A stretch of 13,512 nucleotides of DNA from Candidatus Segetimicrobium genomatis (lineage in GTDB: Bacteria; Sysuimicrobiota; Sysuimicrobiia; Sysuimicrobiales; Segetimicrobiaceae), in the NCBI GenBank assembly GCA_005883865.1, contig VBAO01000100.1, positions 1 through 13,512 of the forward strand, in the 5' to 3' direction. This document shows positions 5,649 to 12,218 of the stretch, piece after piece; within the stretch, counting starts at the first letter, position 1; each line of letters begins with the position of its first letter. Under the pieces are notes generated by a model. The model did no database searches, had not been told where the DNA came from, and saw only the letters and a list, made by a program, of their open reading frames with translations. Position numbers and translations under genes: made by a program.

Positions 5649-6736
5649 ACGTCGCTCCGCCGGCCTCCATGCTCGCCGAGATCACCCATCGCTGCCCGGT
5701 CCACTGCCTGTACTGCTCCAACCCGCTGGCGCTGGTGCGGCGCGAGGACGAGCTGCCGACCGGAACGTGGCTGCGCGTGCTCGAGGAGGCCGCCGGCCTG
5801 GGCGTCCTCCAAGTCCACCTGTCCGGCGGGGAGCCGCTCGCGCATCCGGACCTGGGGACCCTGGTCAGACGGGCGTCGGACCTGGGGCTCTACACCAACC
5901 TGATCACGAGCGGCGTGGGGCTCGGGCCGGCCCGGGCGCAGGCGCTTCGAGACGCGGGCCTGGGATCGGTCCAGTTGAGCGTGCAGGCGGCCGACGCGGA
6001 CCTGAGCCGGACGATCGCCGGCGGGGAGTTCTGGGCGCACAAGATGGGGGCCGCGCGGCACGTCCGGGACGCCGGGCTGGCGCTGTCCATGAACGTCGTG
6101 CTGCACCGGCAGAACCTCCATCAGGTCACGGCGCTGCTCGAGCTGGCCGCGGCGCTCGGCGCGGAGAAAGTGGAACTGGCCAACACGCAGTACTATGGAT
6201 GGGCGCTGCTCAACCGGCGGCATCTCCTCCCCAGCCGGGACGCGTTGCTCAGGGCAGAGGATGAGGTCGCCCGGTATCGGGCGCGGGCCGGGACCGCGAT
6301 GGAGATCGTGTGGGTGATCCCCGACTACCACGCGGAGTTCCCCAAGCCGTGCATGAACGGCTGGGGGCGAATGTTTCTGACGATCGCGCCGGACGGGACC
6401 GCGTTGCCGTGCCCGGCCGCCTCGGTGATCCCAGACCTCGATCCTCCATCGGTAACGGATCGGTCGATCGGCTGGATCTGGTACGAGTCTCGGACCTTCA
6501 ACCGATTTCGAGGCTTCGATTGGATGTCCGACCCCTGCCGGAGCTGCCCCCGACGCTTCGAGGATTTCGGGGGGTGCCGGTGTCAGGCGTTCCTGCTGGC
6601 GGGGGATCCCGCGGTCACCGATCCGGTCTGCGTCTACTCCCCCCATCGCCATCTGGTGACCGAGGCGATCACGACCGCGACCCAGGACGCGGGCCCGCCT
6701 GCCATCTACCGGACCCATCCGGGGAGGCCCGCTTAG
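5630..6736 (+). CDS. pqqE: PqqE, radical SAM enzyme with SPASM domain
   Basis: The 368-residue enzyme carries the radical SAM motif C22-x3-C26-x2-C29 in HRCPVHCLYCSNPL and the SAM-binding GGEP at 66-69. The SPASM region has Cys241, 261, 303, 306, 316, 318 and 334 plus Asp312. The intervals between these match the auxiliary iron-sulfur cluster ligands I recall for Methylorubrum PqqE, including the unusual Asp ligand. GGCRCQAFLLAGDP (314-327) is a family signature. PqqE forms the Glu-Tyr carbon-carbon cross-link in PqqA, the first step of PQQ synthesis in the cytosol. The GTG at 5630 is chosen because AGAGG lies 8 nt upstream and it gives the usual short N-terminus before LAEITHRCP; GTG at 5621 is possible. 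The frame extends back to 5507 but that part is only the shadow of pqqD. Confidence 0.95.
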   Translation: MGASGVDVAPPASMLAEITHRCPVHCLYCSNPLALVRREDELPTGTWLRVLEEAAGLGVLQVHLSGGEPLAHPDLGTLVRRASDLGLYTNLITSGVGLGPARAQALRDAGLGSVQLSVQAADADLSRTIAGGEFWAHKMGAARHVRDAGLALSMNVVLHRQNLHQVTALLELAAALGAEKVELANTQYYGWALLNRRHLLPSRDALLRAEDEVARYRARAGTAMEIVWVIPDYHAEFPKPCMNGWGRMFLTIAPDGTALPCPAASVIPDLDPPSVTDRSIGWIWYESRTFNRFRGFDWMSDPCRSCPRRFEDFGGCRCQAFLLAGDPAVTDPVCVYSPHRHLVTEAITTATQDAGPPAIYRTHPGRPA

Positions 6737-6772
6737 CAGCGGAACAGAATGCCACCGAGGAGGAGGCATGCG

Positions 6773-7162
6773 ATGGCAAAGAGATTCGATCGGAGTCTGA
6801 TGGCCGGTCTCGTGCTCGGGGCGTTGATCGCTGCGTCGAGCGCGCCGCCCGCGGTCGCGCGGGAGCTCCCGTTGATCCTCATCACGCTCACCTCGCCGGT
6901 GAGCCGGGGGCACGACGCCCGGGTCGCCGTGCGGACCGCACCGGGGACCCAGTGCATGCTGCTGTTCCATTACCAGGCGGGCGCCACCGCCAAGAACCTC
7001 GCGATGCCCAAGCGGGCGGACGACAAGGGACGGGTGAGCTGGAGGTGGCGGGTCGATCCTCACGCCGTCCCGGGATCCTGGCCCATCGTCGTCCACTGCA
7101 CGGACGAGTTCAAGGGAAGCGTGGAACAGCGGCGATTGGAGATGCCGTTCGTGGTGCGGTAG
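6773..7162 (+). CDS. Small secreted protein of unknown function after pqqE
   Basis: The 129-residue product starts at the ATG preceded by GAGGAGGAGG (6757-6766) with 6-nt spacing; an earlier in-frame ATG at 6749 lacks such a site. It has a signal peptide (MAKRFDRSLMAGLVLGALIA, cleavage near AVARE). The mature part of about 100 residues looks beta-rich: LILITLTSPVSRGHDARVAV, CMLLFHYQAG, GRVSWRWRVDPHAVPGSWPI and VVHC, ending EMPFVVR. Alternating hydrophobic strands, a W-x-W pair and two cysteines that could form a disulfide suggest an Ig-like or similar sandwich fold. It follows pqqE by 36 bp on the same strand and is probably cotranscribed, but no link to PQQ is known to me. It ends 6 bp before the convergent regulator gene. 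Confidence 0.75.
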   Translation: MAKRFDRSLMAGLVLGALIAASSAPPAVARELPLILITLTSPVSRGHDARVAVRTAPGTQCMLLFHYQAGATAKNLAMPKRADDKGRVSWRWRVDPHAVPGSWPIVVHCTDEFKGSVEQRRLEMPFVVR

Positions 7163-7168
7163 GTCGCG

Positions 7169-8434
7169 CTAGGGCGTTTCGCGCAGCGTCTCGAGGTGCC
7201 GGCGGGCTTCCTCTGCATCACCGGCCTCGAGCGCCAGGAGCGCCAGTTCCTGACGAACGCGGCGGGCTCCATCCTCGCGGTTCGGGGCGCGCAGCAGATC
7301 GAGGCTCTCCTGCAACACCGCCCTGGCTTCCGCGCGCCGCCCGGCCATCCGATAGATCGTCCCGAGGATCCGGAGGGCGTCCGCCTGCGCGCCCCGGTCC
7401 GGGTCCGCTCCCAGCAGGTCCAACGCCGTCTCGCACATCGCGCGGGCGGCCTCCGGGGATGCGCGGTCGAGAAGCACCTCCGCCAGCCTAGCCAACGTCT
7501 GCGCCGATCCCGGCAGGTTGGCCGCGGCCCCGTGCAACACGGCGCTCCACCGGTAGTGGCGTCCGGCGTCCTCCCAGCGCCCTTCTGCGCCGTCGAGGGA
7601 TCCGAGAGACTCGTGGATCTCCGCGAGGCGCCGCGTATGCGCCAGGGCCTCGTGAATCGCCAGCGCTTTGCCGGCATGCTCACACGCCTGTTCATACCGC
7701 CCGCGTCCCAGCGCCGCATCGGCCAGTTCGAGATGCCAGGACGCCACGCGGTGATGATCCCGGAACGGAGCGGCGGCCTCCATGGCCGCCTCGAACGCCT
7801 CACGCGCCGCCGCGCTGTTCCCCAGCTTGCGGTGGGCGCCGCCGATCTCGAAGTGCAGCCTCGACCGGAGCGCGGGGTCGTGCGGAAGCCGCTCCGCGAA
7901 CTGCAGCCCCGCCCGAAACGCCCACAAGGCGGAGGCCGGATCTCCGGAGCGCAGCCTGACGAGACCCTGGCAGCAGTGGGCGGCGGCCAGGGACGCGGGA
8001 TCGCCCGCACGAACCAGCACGCGAAGGCAGCGGTCCAGGCGGCGTTGGGCCCGCGGGAAGAGCCCCACCGCCTGATCCACCATCGCGAGTGCCAGCTCGA
8101 TCCGGGCCTGCAGACTCTCTTCGCCCTGCTGCACCGTCAGGTCCAGCGCCCTCTCCAGGGGCGCGATCGCAGCCTCGGCGGCCCCGACCTGGAGCCGGGC
8201 CAGCCCCACCCGCAGGTAGGCCTCCGCCTCTCGATCCTCGGGGACTCCGTCAAGGAAGGCGGAGAGCGGCTTATCGAGCCGGCGCGCCAGGACCTTCAGG
8301 GTAATGAGCCGGGGGACGCGGTGGCCTCGCTCAACCTCGCTGATGTAGGACTTGGTGAGATCGCTCCCGGCGAGCTGCTCCTGGGTCAGCTTCTTCTCGA
8401 GTCGCGCGATCCGGATCTTCTCGCCGAGCGTCAT
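7169..8434 (-). CDS. XRE-family transcriptional regulator with TPR-like repeat tail
   Basis: The 421-residue protein begins with an XRE helix-turn-helix (residues 5-62): GEKIRIARLEKKLTQEQLAG, then DLTKSYISEVERGHRVPRL and ITLKVLARRLDKPLSAFLDG. Residues 66-421 are a run of alpha-helical repeats rich in Ala, Leu, Arg and Glu, with TPR-like blocks such as AEAYLRVGLARLQVGAAEAA, LGNSAAAREAFEAAMEAAAP and ARAVLQESLDLLRAP. Such proteins bind DNA through the HTH and sense a peptide or protein partner through the TPR tail; that role is by family analogy. It starts with ATG after GGAG (6-nt spacing) and has its own promoter. It is convergent with the pqq operon (6-bp gap), so it is not cotranscribed with it and its target is unknown. 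An imperfect inverted repeat over its own -35 suggests autoregulation. Confidence 0.9.
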   Translation of the reverse strand: MTLGEKIRIARLEKKLTQEQLAGSDLTKSYISEVERGHRVPRLITLKVLARRLDKPLSAFLDGVPEDREAEAYLRVGLARLQVGAAEAAIAPLERALDLTVQQGEESLQARIELALAMVDQAVGLFPRAQRRLDRCLRVLVRAGDPASLAAAHCCQGLVRLRSGDPASALWAFRAGLQFAERLPHDPALRSRLHFEIGGAHRKLGNSAAAREAFEAAMEAAAPFRDHHRVASWHLELADAALGRGRYEQACEHAGKALAIHEALAHTRRLAEIHESLGSLDGAEGRWEDAGRHYRWSAVLHGAAANLPGSAQTLARLAEVLLDRASPEAARAMCETALDLLGADPDRGAQADALRILGTIYRMAGRRAEARAVLQESLDLLRAPNREDGARRVRQELALLALEAGDAEEARRHLETLRETP

Positions 8435-8747
8435 CGCGCGCTCCGATGGTGAGGGTGTTAAAAGCCTAGCATCGAGTGCGCCAAATTGTCAAAGCACACT
8501 ATACAGCGTGGCATTCAGTCTTGACTCGCTGCGGCGCAGCCGCGCCGCGAGACGGGGCGATACGCACCCGCATACATCGCCGCGAGGGGCCGGGCCCGAT
8601 GGGCCGGAGCTATCGAAGACGCGTTCGCCGCACGCATCAGTCCATGCGAGCCGGGCAGGCGGAGTGAATCGCGGTGGTCCGCCGCGCCGGTGGCGGGACC
8701 CCGCGCTTCGGATCTAGGATTCATCGTGGGACGACCCGTCAAACGGC
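8435..8747. other. Intergenic region between the XRE regulator and the next rightward gene
   Basis: This 313-bp stretch holds the regulator's promoter in its first 70 bp. The remainder (about 8505-8747) is GC-rich with short GC palindromes around 8530-8550 but no good coding frame, RNA gene or convincing promoter for the rightward gene that I can see. The best rightward -10-like hexamer, TATACA at 8501-8506, lacks a matching -35. Confidence 0.4.
8464..8493 (-). promoter_or_regulatory. Promoter of the XRE-TPR regulator gene, with overlapping inverted repeat
   Basis: On the minus strand a perfect TTGACA (8493-8488) is followed after 18 nt by TAGGCT (8469-8464), a -35/-10 pair that would give a leader of about 22 nt before the ATG at 8434. 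AGTGCGC (8476-8482) and GCACACT (8495-8501) form a 7-bp inverted repeat with one mismatch flanking the -35, a position where a repressor would block RNA polymerase. The -10 is poor (3 of 6). Confidence 0.55.
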
Positions 8748-9044
8748 GTGCCGGATCCTACGAATCCGGCGCGCCCGGGGGGGGCCGGCGTGCTGTTCGA
8801 GAAAATCTGGGCGCAGGTGAAGGGCGTCGAGCGATCGGGAAGGCTCACCGTCGAAGAGGCGCTGGATTGCGCGACCCGGCTCCCGCAGGCGTTGTTCTGC
8901 TCCATGATGGAGTGCCTGGCGGAGAACGGCGAAGATCCCGACGTCGTCATCGCCCAGGTGATCCGGCTCCATCAGCACATGCTCCGGCGTCTTCAGGAGG
9001 TCGCGGCGGCGCTCCGCCAGCGCCCCCTGCAGGGGCCCCACTGA
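8748..9044 (+). CDS. Small helical protein of unknown function
   Basis: The frame gives up to 98 residues from GTG at 8748. A second GTG at 8790, preceded 5 nt upstream by a run of eight G, would give an 84-residue product beginning MLFEKIWAQVKGVERSGRLT. The core is amphipathic helix: VEEALDCATRLPQALFCSMM, ECLAENGEDPDVVIAQVIRL, then HQHMLRRLQEVAAALRQ. It has three Cys and no signal peptide or membrane segment, so it is cytosolic. I do not recognise the family. Amino-acid composition and third-base GC look like a real gene rather than a shadow. It ends at a hairpin and precedes the ribbon-helix-helix regulator by 109 bp, so it is likely a separate transcription unit. Confidence 0.6.
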   Translation: MPDPTNPARPGGAGVLFEKIWAQVKGVERSGRLTVEEALDCATRLPQALFCSMMECLAENGEDPDVVIAQVIRLHQHMLRRLQEVAAALRQRPLQGPH

Positions 9045-9074
9045 CCGACGGCCGACCATAGGTCGGGGGCGGTC
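9043..9074 (+). terminator. Hairpin after the small helical protein
   Basis: GACCG (9043-9047) pairs with CGGTC (9070-9074), and CCGACC (9052-9057) with GGTCGG (9061-9066), around a 3-nt ATA loop with a small internal loop. It overlaps the stop codon and is followed by GTTTGC. It probably terminates transcription just ahead of the next promoter. Confidence 0.5.
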
Positions 9075-9076
9075 GT

Positions 9077-9105
9077 TTGCGTGCATCCAACCATACTGGT
9101 ATGAT
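9077..9105 (+). promoter_or_regulatory. Promoter and operator of the ribbon-helix-helix operon
   Basis: TTGCGT (9077-9082) lies 17 nt before TATGAT (9100-9105), which is preceded by TG at 9097-9098 to make an extended -10 (TGGTATGAT). Transcription would start near 9112, about 40 nt before the ATG at 9154. Inverted arms CATAC and GTATG (9092-9103, 2-nt centre) overlap the -10, the usual location of an autorepressor site for ribbon-helix-helix proteins. Confidence 0.6.
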
Positions 9106-9153
9106 GCTATATGAGTAGACAGACATCCAGGTGCGCACTTCAGCGGAGGGATC

Positions 9154-9528
9154 ATGTGGACCGCACGAGCGTCACGCGGTAGAGGACGGACGGCGGGGAC
9201 ACGCCCACGGATCGCCAAGATGGGGATCCACGTCCCCAAGGACCTCCACAGGCGGTTTCGGGCGCGGTTGATCCTCGAGGGGCGGCTGATGCAGGAGGTC
9301 ATCCGGGATTGGGTGGACGAGGAGGTCTCCTCGCACCGGACGCGGCCGCCGGCATCGGGAGGGTTGCGGTTCTTCAAGGGGGTCGACCGAAGCACGCTGG
9401 CCGCGCTTGCGGTGCCGCTCGACCAGGACAAGATCCGCCGCCTCAAGAGCAGGTTGCTCATGGAAGGCCGCAACATCTCCCAGTGGGGAACGGAGCGCAT
9501 GGAGCAGTTTCTGAGAGAGCGGCCGTGA
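9154..9528 (+). CDS. Ribbon-helix-helix protein with two tandem RHH-like units
   Basis: The 124-residue basic protein contains two copies of one pattern. Unit 1 (about 24-58) reads IHVPKDLHRRFRARLILEGR then LMQEVIRDWVDEEV. Unit 2 (about 84-120) reads LAVPLDQDKIRRLKSRLLME then GRNISQWGTERMEQFL. The shared core is R-[FL]-[RK]-[AS]-R-L-[IL]-[LM]-E-G-R-x-[MI]-[QS]. A beta-strand ending in VP followed by two helices is the CopG/ParG-type RHH fold, which normally dimerises to bind DNA; a tandem pair could form the fold within one chain. The first 23 residues are Arg-rich and probably disordered; an internal ATG at 9220 would remove most of them. The ATG at 9154 follows GGAGGG closely. The stop overlaps the next gene's GTG (GTGA). 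An autoregulatory role is inferred from the palindrome over its promoter. Confidence 0.82.
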   Translation: MWTARASRGRGRTAGTRPRIAKMGIHVPKDLHRRFRARLILEGRLMQEVIRDWVDEEVSSHRTRPPASGGLRFFKGVDRSTLAALAVPLDQDKIRRLKSRLLMEGRNISQWGTERMEQFLRERP

Positions 9529-10436
9529 GCGCGCTCAAGCTCGGGCTGCTCTGGGTGGCCCTCCTCGTCCTCCCGTTGGGGGCCGGGACTCCGGCCGGCG
9601 CGGGCCCGGCGGCCCTCACCGTGTACGTCGCCGGCGGGATCACCAGAACGGCGTTGCGGTTGCAGCCCGGGTTTGCCACCGTCCTTCGGTCCGATCACCG
9701 GGTCGATACGGTGGCCATCGGGGATCCCCGCCTGGTCACCGCCACCACGGTGAAGCGCGGTCAGGACGTGTACGATCTCGTGCTCCAACCGCAGGCGGCG
9801 ACCGGGGTCACCAACATGATCGTGTGGTTTGCCGAGCTCACGGCCATCTGGGATCTCATCATTGGGCCCGGCCAGCGGACTGCGGACATCGTCTATGTGG
9901 TGACCACGCCCGCCGCGAACGCGCGCTCCTCGCCGCCGCTCGTTCAGGCCGCCCTACCGACACCCCCATTGTCCGCGGCGCCACGCGCGGGCGGAGCGCG
10001 CTCGGGACCGCGAGGCGAGGGGCGGGCCGACACGCCGCAGCCCCTCGAGGCTCAGCAGACATTCGGAGAGGTGTCGGGAGCCTTCCAGCTATCCCGGGGG
10101 CCGGGCGGCATCAAGATCCGCTACCGGATCACCAACAAGAGCGCCACGGAGTTTTCGGTTCGGCCAAACGGGGTGCTCATCAGGGCGAACGGGCGGCTCG
10201 TGCCGTTTGGGATGTCCCGGGACAACATTGACCGCGGCCATCCGGCCGTGCTCCGTCCAGGCGCCGTCGAGACCGGCATGATCACCGCCCCCGTCCGGGC
10301 CCCTCGTCAGGTAGAGATGATCTTCACGTTGTTCCCCACGAAGGAGGATCCGCAGGGCTCAAGCCGGATCCTGCCGACCAGCTTCCAGATCCTGTTTGCC
10401 GGTCTGGACGGTCTCTCCGCCTCCGCCGGCCCGTAG
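9525..10436 (+). CDS. Exported protein with secretin/pilus-type N-terminal domain
   Basis: The 303-residue product starts at GTG 9525, overlapping the preceding stop by 4 bp. Residues 1-27 form a signal peptide (MSALKLGLLWVALLVLPLGA). Residues about 40-126 match the short N-domain of CpaC/RcpA-type pilus secretins: LQPGFATVLRSDHRVDTVAI, GDPRLVTATTVKRG, then DLVLQPQAATGVTNMIVWF. A Pro/Ala/Gly linker (127-175) leads to a second beta-rich domain (176-296) with IKIRYRITNKSATEFSV and VLRPGAVETGMITAPVRAP. There is no secretin pore domain, so this is not an outer-membrane channel; it may be a periplasmic adaptor. The ATPase gene follows after 9 bp, and that ATPase family is distantly related to secretion ATPases, which supports an envelope role but does not prove it. 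Confidence 0.75.
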   Translation: MSALKLGLLWVALLVLPLGAGTPAGAGPAALTVYVAGGITRTALRLQPGFATVLRSDHRVDTVAIGDPRLVTATTVKRGQDVYDLVLQPQAATGVTNMIVWFAELTAIWDLIIGPGQRTADIVYVVTTPAANARSSPPLVQAALPTPPLSAAPRAGGARSGPRGEGRADTPQPLEAQQTFGEVSGAFQLSRGPGGIKIRYRITNKSATEFSVRPNGVLIRANGRLVPFGMSRDNIDRGHPAVLRPGAVETGMITAPVRAPRQVEMIFTLFPTKEDPQGSSRILPTSFQILFAGLDGLSASAGP

Positions 10437-10445
10437 GGGTCCGGC

Positions 10446-11498
10446 ATGACGGTGACGGCCGGTAGCGAAGTCGCCGCCCTCCTGGCCGTGGTCCCCCGGT
10501 GGATCGGGGCGTCGGTCGAGGGCGACGCCGCAGAGACCGTCGAGGAGATCGAACTGGACTTGGGCCGCCCGCCGCGGCTCCACTTCCACGATCACGACAA
10601 GCCGGTGACGTTGTCGCGGGAGGTCGGCCGGGAGGACTTGCAGTATGTGCTCGGCCGGGTCACGCGATTCCGGGAGGACAACCGAACCGGCATCGACCGC
10701 ACCCTGCACCGGATCGCGTGCATCCGCGACCGGTACCACGAGATCGTCGGCTTTACCTTTCGGATCGGGCGGGCGATCGGCGAGGCGGCGCAACCGCTTC
10801 AAGAGCTGCTCGAGACCCGGCGGAACGTCCTGGTGGTGGGCAGGCCGGGGGCGGGGAAGACCACCGTGCTGCGCAGCGCGGCCGCGATCCTGTCGGATCA
10901 ACTACACCGCAGGGTCGTGATCGCCGACACCAGCAACGAGATCGGTGGAGATGGGCAGGTCCCCCATCCGGCGATCGGGAGCGCCCGCCGCCTCCAGATT
11001 CCGCTGGCCGACCACGAGCGGCCTGCGGACGCGGGGGCCCGGCAGGCGGGGGTCATCCTGCAGGCCGTCATCAACCACCGCCCGGAAACAATCATCGTGG
11101 ACGAGTTGGGGTTCGCCGCCGACGCGCAGGTCGCCCGGACCATCGCCCGCCGGGGGATCCAGCTGATTGCCACCGCGCACGGGGCCTCCCTGCGCGACGT
11201 GATCTTCAACTCGGAACTGGCCTGCCTGGTGGGCGATCTGCAGACGATCATGCTGTCGCCGGAAGAGATCGAGCGACGGGGAATGATGCGGCACACGATC
11301 CTGGAGCGCACCGGCCCTCCCGTGTTCGACTGCGCGGTCGAGATCGTTCGCCGGGGGGTGTTCGTGATCCACCCGGACGTGGCCGAGTCGGTCGACAAAT
11401 CGGGTCGCAGCCCGACTGACAGGAGCCTTCCCCGACGGCGCCAAACCCATCGCGCAGAGGTCGAAGGTGGGCGGCGGGCGTGGAGCGGGGCGTGGTGA
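10446..11498 (+). CDS. Ycf45/SpoIIIAA-like P-loop ATPase
   Basis: The 350-residue protein has a Walker A motif GRPGAGKTT (132-140) after NVLVV, a strongly conserved block VVIADTSNEIGGDGQVPHPA (157-176), GSARRLQI (178-185), Walker B TIIVDELG (215-222), and the sensor-like IATAHG (241-246). This order is that of the Ycf45 family of cyanobacteria, plastids and many deep-branching bacteria, related to the sporulation ATPase SpoIIIAA and to type II/IV secretion ATPases. Many Ycf45 proteins end with an R3H nucleic-acid-binding domain; here the C-terminus is only a short basic tail (about 330-350). In place of R3H, the next gene encodes a separate cold-shock domain overlapping by 19 bp. The N-terminal 110 residues match the family's helical lead-in. 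No membrane segment is present. The cellular role of the family is not settled. Confidence 0.88.
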   Translation: MTVTAGSEVAALLAVVPRWIGASVEGDAAETVEEIELDLGRPPRLHFHDHDKPVTLSREVGREDLQYVLGRVTRFREDNRTGIDRTLHRIACIRDRYHEIVGFTFRIGRAIGEAAQPLQELLETRRNVLVVGRPGAGKTTVLRSAAAILSDQLHRRVVIADTSNEIGGDGQVPHPAIGSARRLQIPLADHERPADAGARQAGVILQAVINHRPETIIVDELGFAADAQVARTIARRGIQLIATAHGASLRDVIFNSELACLVGDLQTIMLSPEEIERRGMMRHTILERTGPPVFDCAVEIVRRGVFVIHPDVAESVDKSGRSPTDRSLPRRRQTHRAEVEGGRRAWSGAW

Positions 11499-11707
11499 AG
11501 TGGTTCGACAGCCGGATGGGCTACGGGTTCGTCGTGGACGCGGCGGGTCGCGATGTCTTCCTGCACCGGCGTGTCCTGCGCCGGGCGGGGCGGCGCCGGC
11601 TGGACCCCGGAGCGATCGTCGACTATGAGGCCGAGGTCACGCCCCGCGGGATCAAGATCACCCGCCTGATCGTGGTGAGCCCCCTTCCGGGGGAGCAACA
11701 GGCCTAG
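11480..11707 (+). CDS. Cold-shock-domain nucleic-acid-binding protein
   Basis: The 75-residue CspA-like protein starts at GTG 11480 inside the end of the ATPase gene, giving the usual short lead MERGVVKWFD. RNP1 is recognisable in KWFDSRMGYGFVVD (7-20, normally KGFGFI), and RNP2 is VFLHRRVL (26-33, normally VFVHFSAI), so the aromatic core is partly altered. The strands VDYEAEVTPRGIKITRLIVV (47-66) complete the small barrel. It should bind single-stranded RNA or DNA in the cytosol. Because it is translationally coupled to the Ycf45-like ATPase, it may serve that protein as a nucleic-acid-binding partner rather than act as a general cold-shock chaperone; that is inference. The last 50 bp overlap the opposite-strand zinc-ribbon gene. 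Confidence 0.88.
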   Translation: MERGVVKWFDSRMGYGFVVDAAGRDVFLHRRVLRRAGRRRLDPGAIVDYEAEVTPRGIKITRLIVVSPLPGEQQA

Positions 11708-12083
11708 AGTCGCCGGGGCCGGCCGGCTGCTTGGCGTGGGACTTCTTCGGCATTTCTGGGAACGCGATCAAGCCCGTCTGGCGGGCGCCCGCGGCGGCCT
11801 TGCGCTGCGGCACCCGCGGGTGATCGGCCAGGTTCAGGTTGAGGTTCTTCCCGCACACGCACGTCACCTGAGACTGCTGGCTGACGTCGACCCAGGCATT
11901 GCCCGCGGCCTCGGCCCGCCGCCGCGCGGCGTCGATCGCTCCGGCGGCCGCTTCGTCCGCATCTTCGCGCTCGGCCTGGGCCGGGGTCATGGTACCGTAC
12001 ACCGAAGCGATGAACGTCTTCGGATAGTAGACGCTGTACTTCTTTCCGCACCGCCCGCAGGCAAATGTGAACAGCAGCGCCAC
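11658..12083 (-). CDS. Zinc-ribbon protein of unknown function
   Basis: The 141-residue product starts at GTG 12083 with a near-perfect ribosome site GAGGTGAT (12090-12097) 6 nt upstream. Residues 8-14 read ACGRCGK and 74-79 TCVCGK, together Cys9, Cys12, Cys75 and Cys77, a split zinc ribbon. Between them lies SVYYPKTFIASVYGTMTPAQ and a helical Ala/Glu/Arg-rich segment. The last 50 residues are Pro/Gly/Lys-rich and probably disordered. No catalytic motif is visible, so a nucleic-acid or protein-binding role is the most one can suggest. Its 3' end overlaps the cold-shock gene tail to tail by 50 bp, so each transcript carries antisense to the other. I do not recognise the family. Confidence 0.75.
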   Translation of the reverse strand: MALLFTFACGRCGKKYSVYYPKTFIASVYGTMTPAQAEREDADEAAAGAIDAARRRAEAAGNAWVDVSQQSQVTCVCGKNLNLNLADHPRVPQRKAAAGARQTGLIAFPEMPKKSHAKQPAGPGDSRPVAPPEGGSPRSGG

Positions 12084-12110
12084 TACGCAATCACCTCACC
12101 GTTCATTGTA
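12084..12110 (-). promoter_or_regulatory. -10 element and ribosome site of the zinc-ribbon gene
   Basis: On the minus strand TACAAT (12110-12105) is a 5-of-6 -10 hexamer, preceded by TGT. It lies 21 bp before the start codon, which would make a very short leader ending in GAGGTGAT. No good -35 is visible; the upstream DNA is a GC palindrome cluster (CCGGCCGG and GGCCCGCCGGGCC, about 12119-12140). The ribosome site is certain, the promoter tentative. Confidence 0.4.
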
Positions 12111-12218
12111 ACACGGGGGCCGGCCGGCCCGCCGGGCCGCGCTGGAGGCTCGTGCGGGCCCATCGTGGGTATGCTACCATGAGGGGAGAAACGTCCAGGA
12201 GAGAAGGGAGCAAGAATC

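Noticed and set aside
5420..7096. A minus-strand open frame of about 558 codons opposite pqqD-pqqE
   Set aside because: Antisense shadow of pqqD, pqqE and the following gene, which carry unmistakable family motifs on the plus strand.
7196..8452. A plus-strand open frame of 418 codons opposite the XRE-TPR regulator
   Set aside because: Low-complexity Arg/Gly/Pro product; the minus strand has a real HTH, a ribosome site and a promoter.
9024..9035. Perfect 12-bp palindrome CCCCTGCAGGGG
   Set aside because: It lies within the coding end of the small helical protein and has no loop for an RNA hairpin; chance is likely in DNA this rich in GC.
10499..11419. An overlapping plus-strand frame of 306 codons inside the ATPase gene
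   Set aside because: Arg/Gly/Pro-rich out-of-frame shadow; the ATPase frame has intact Walker motifs.
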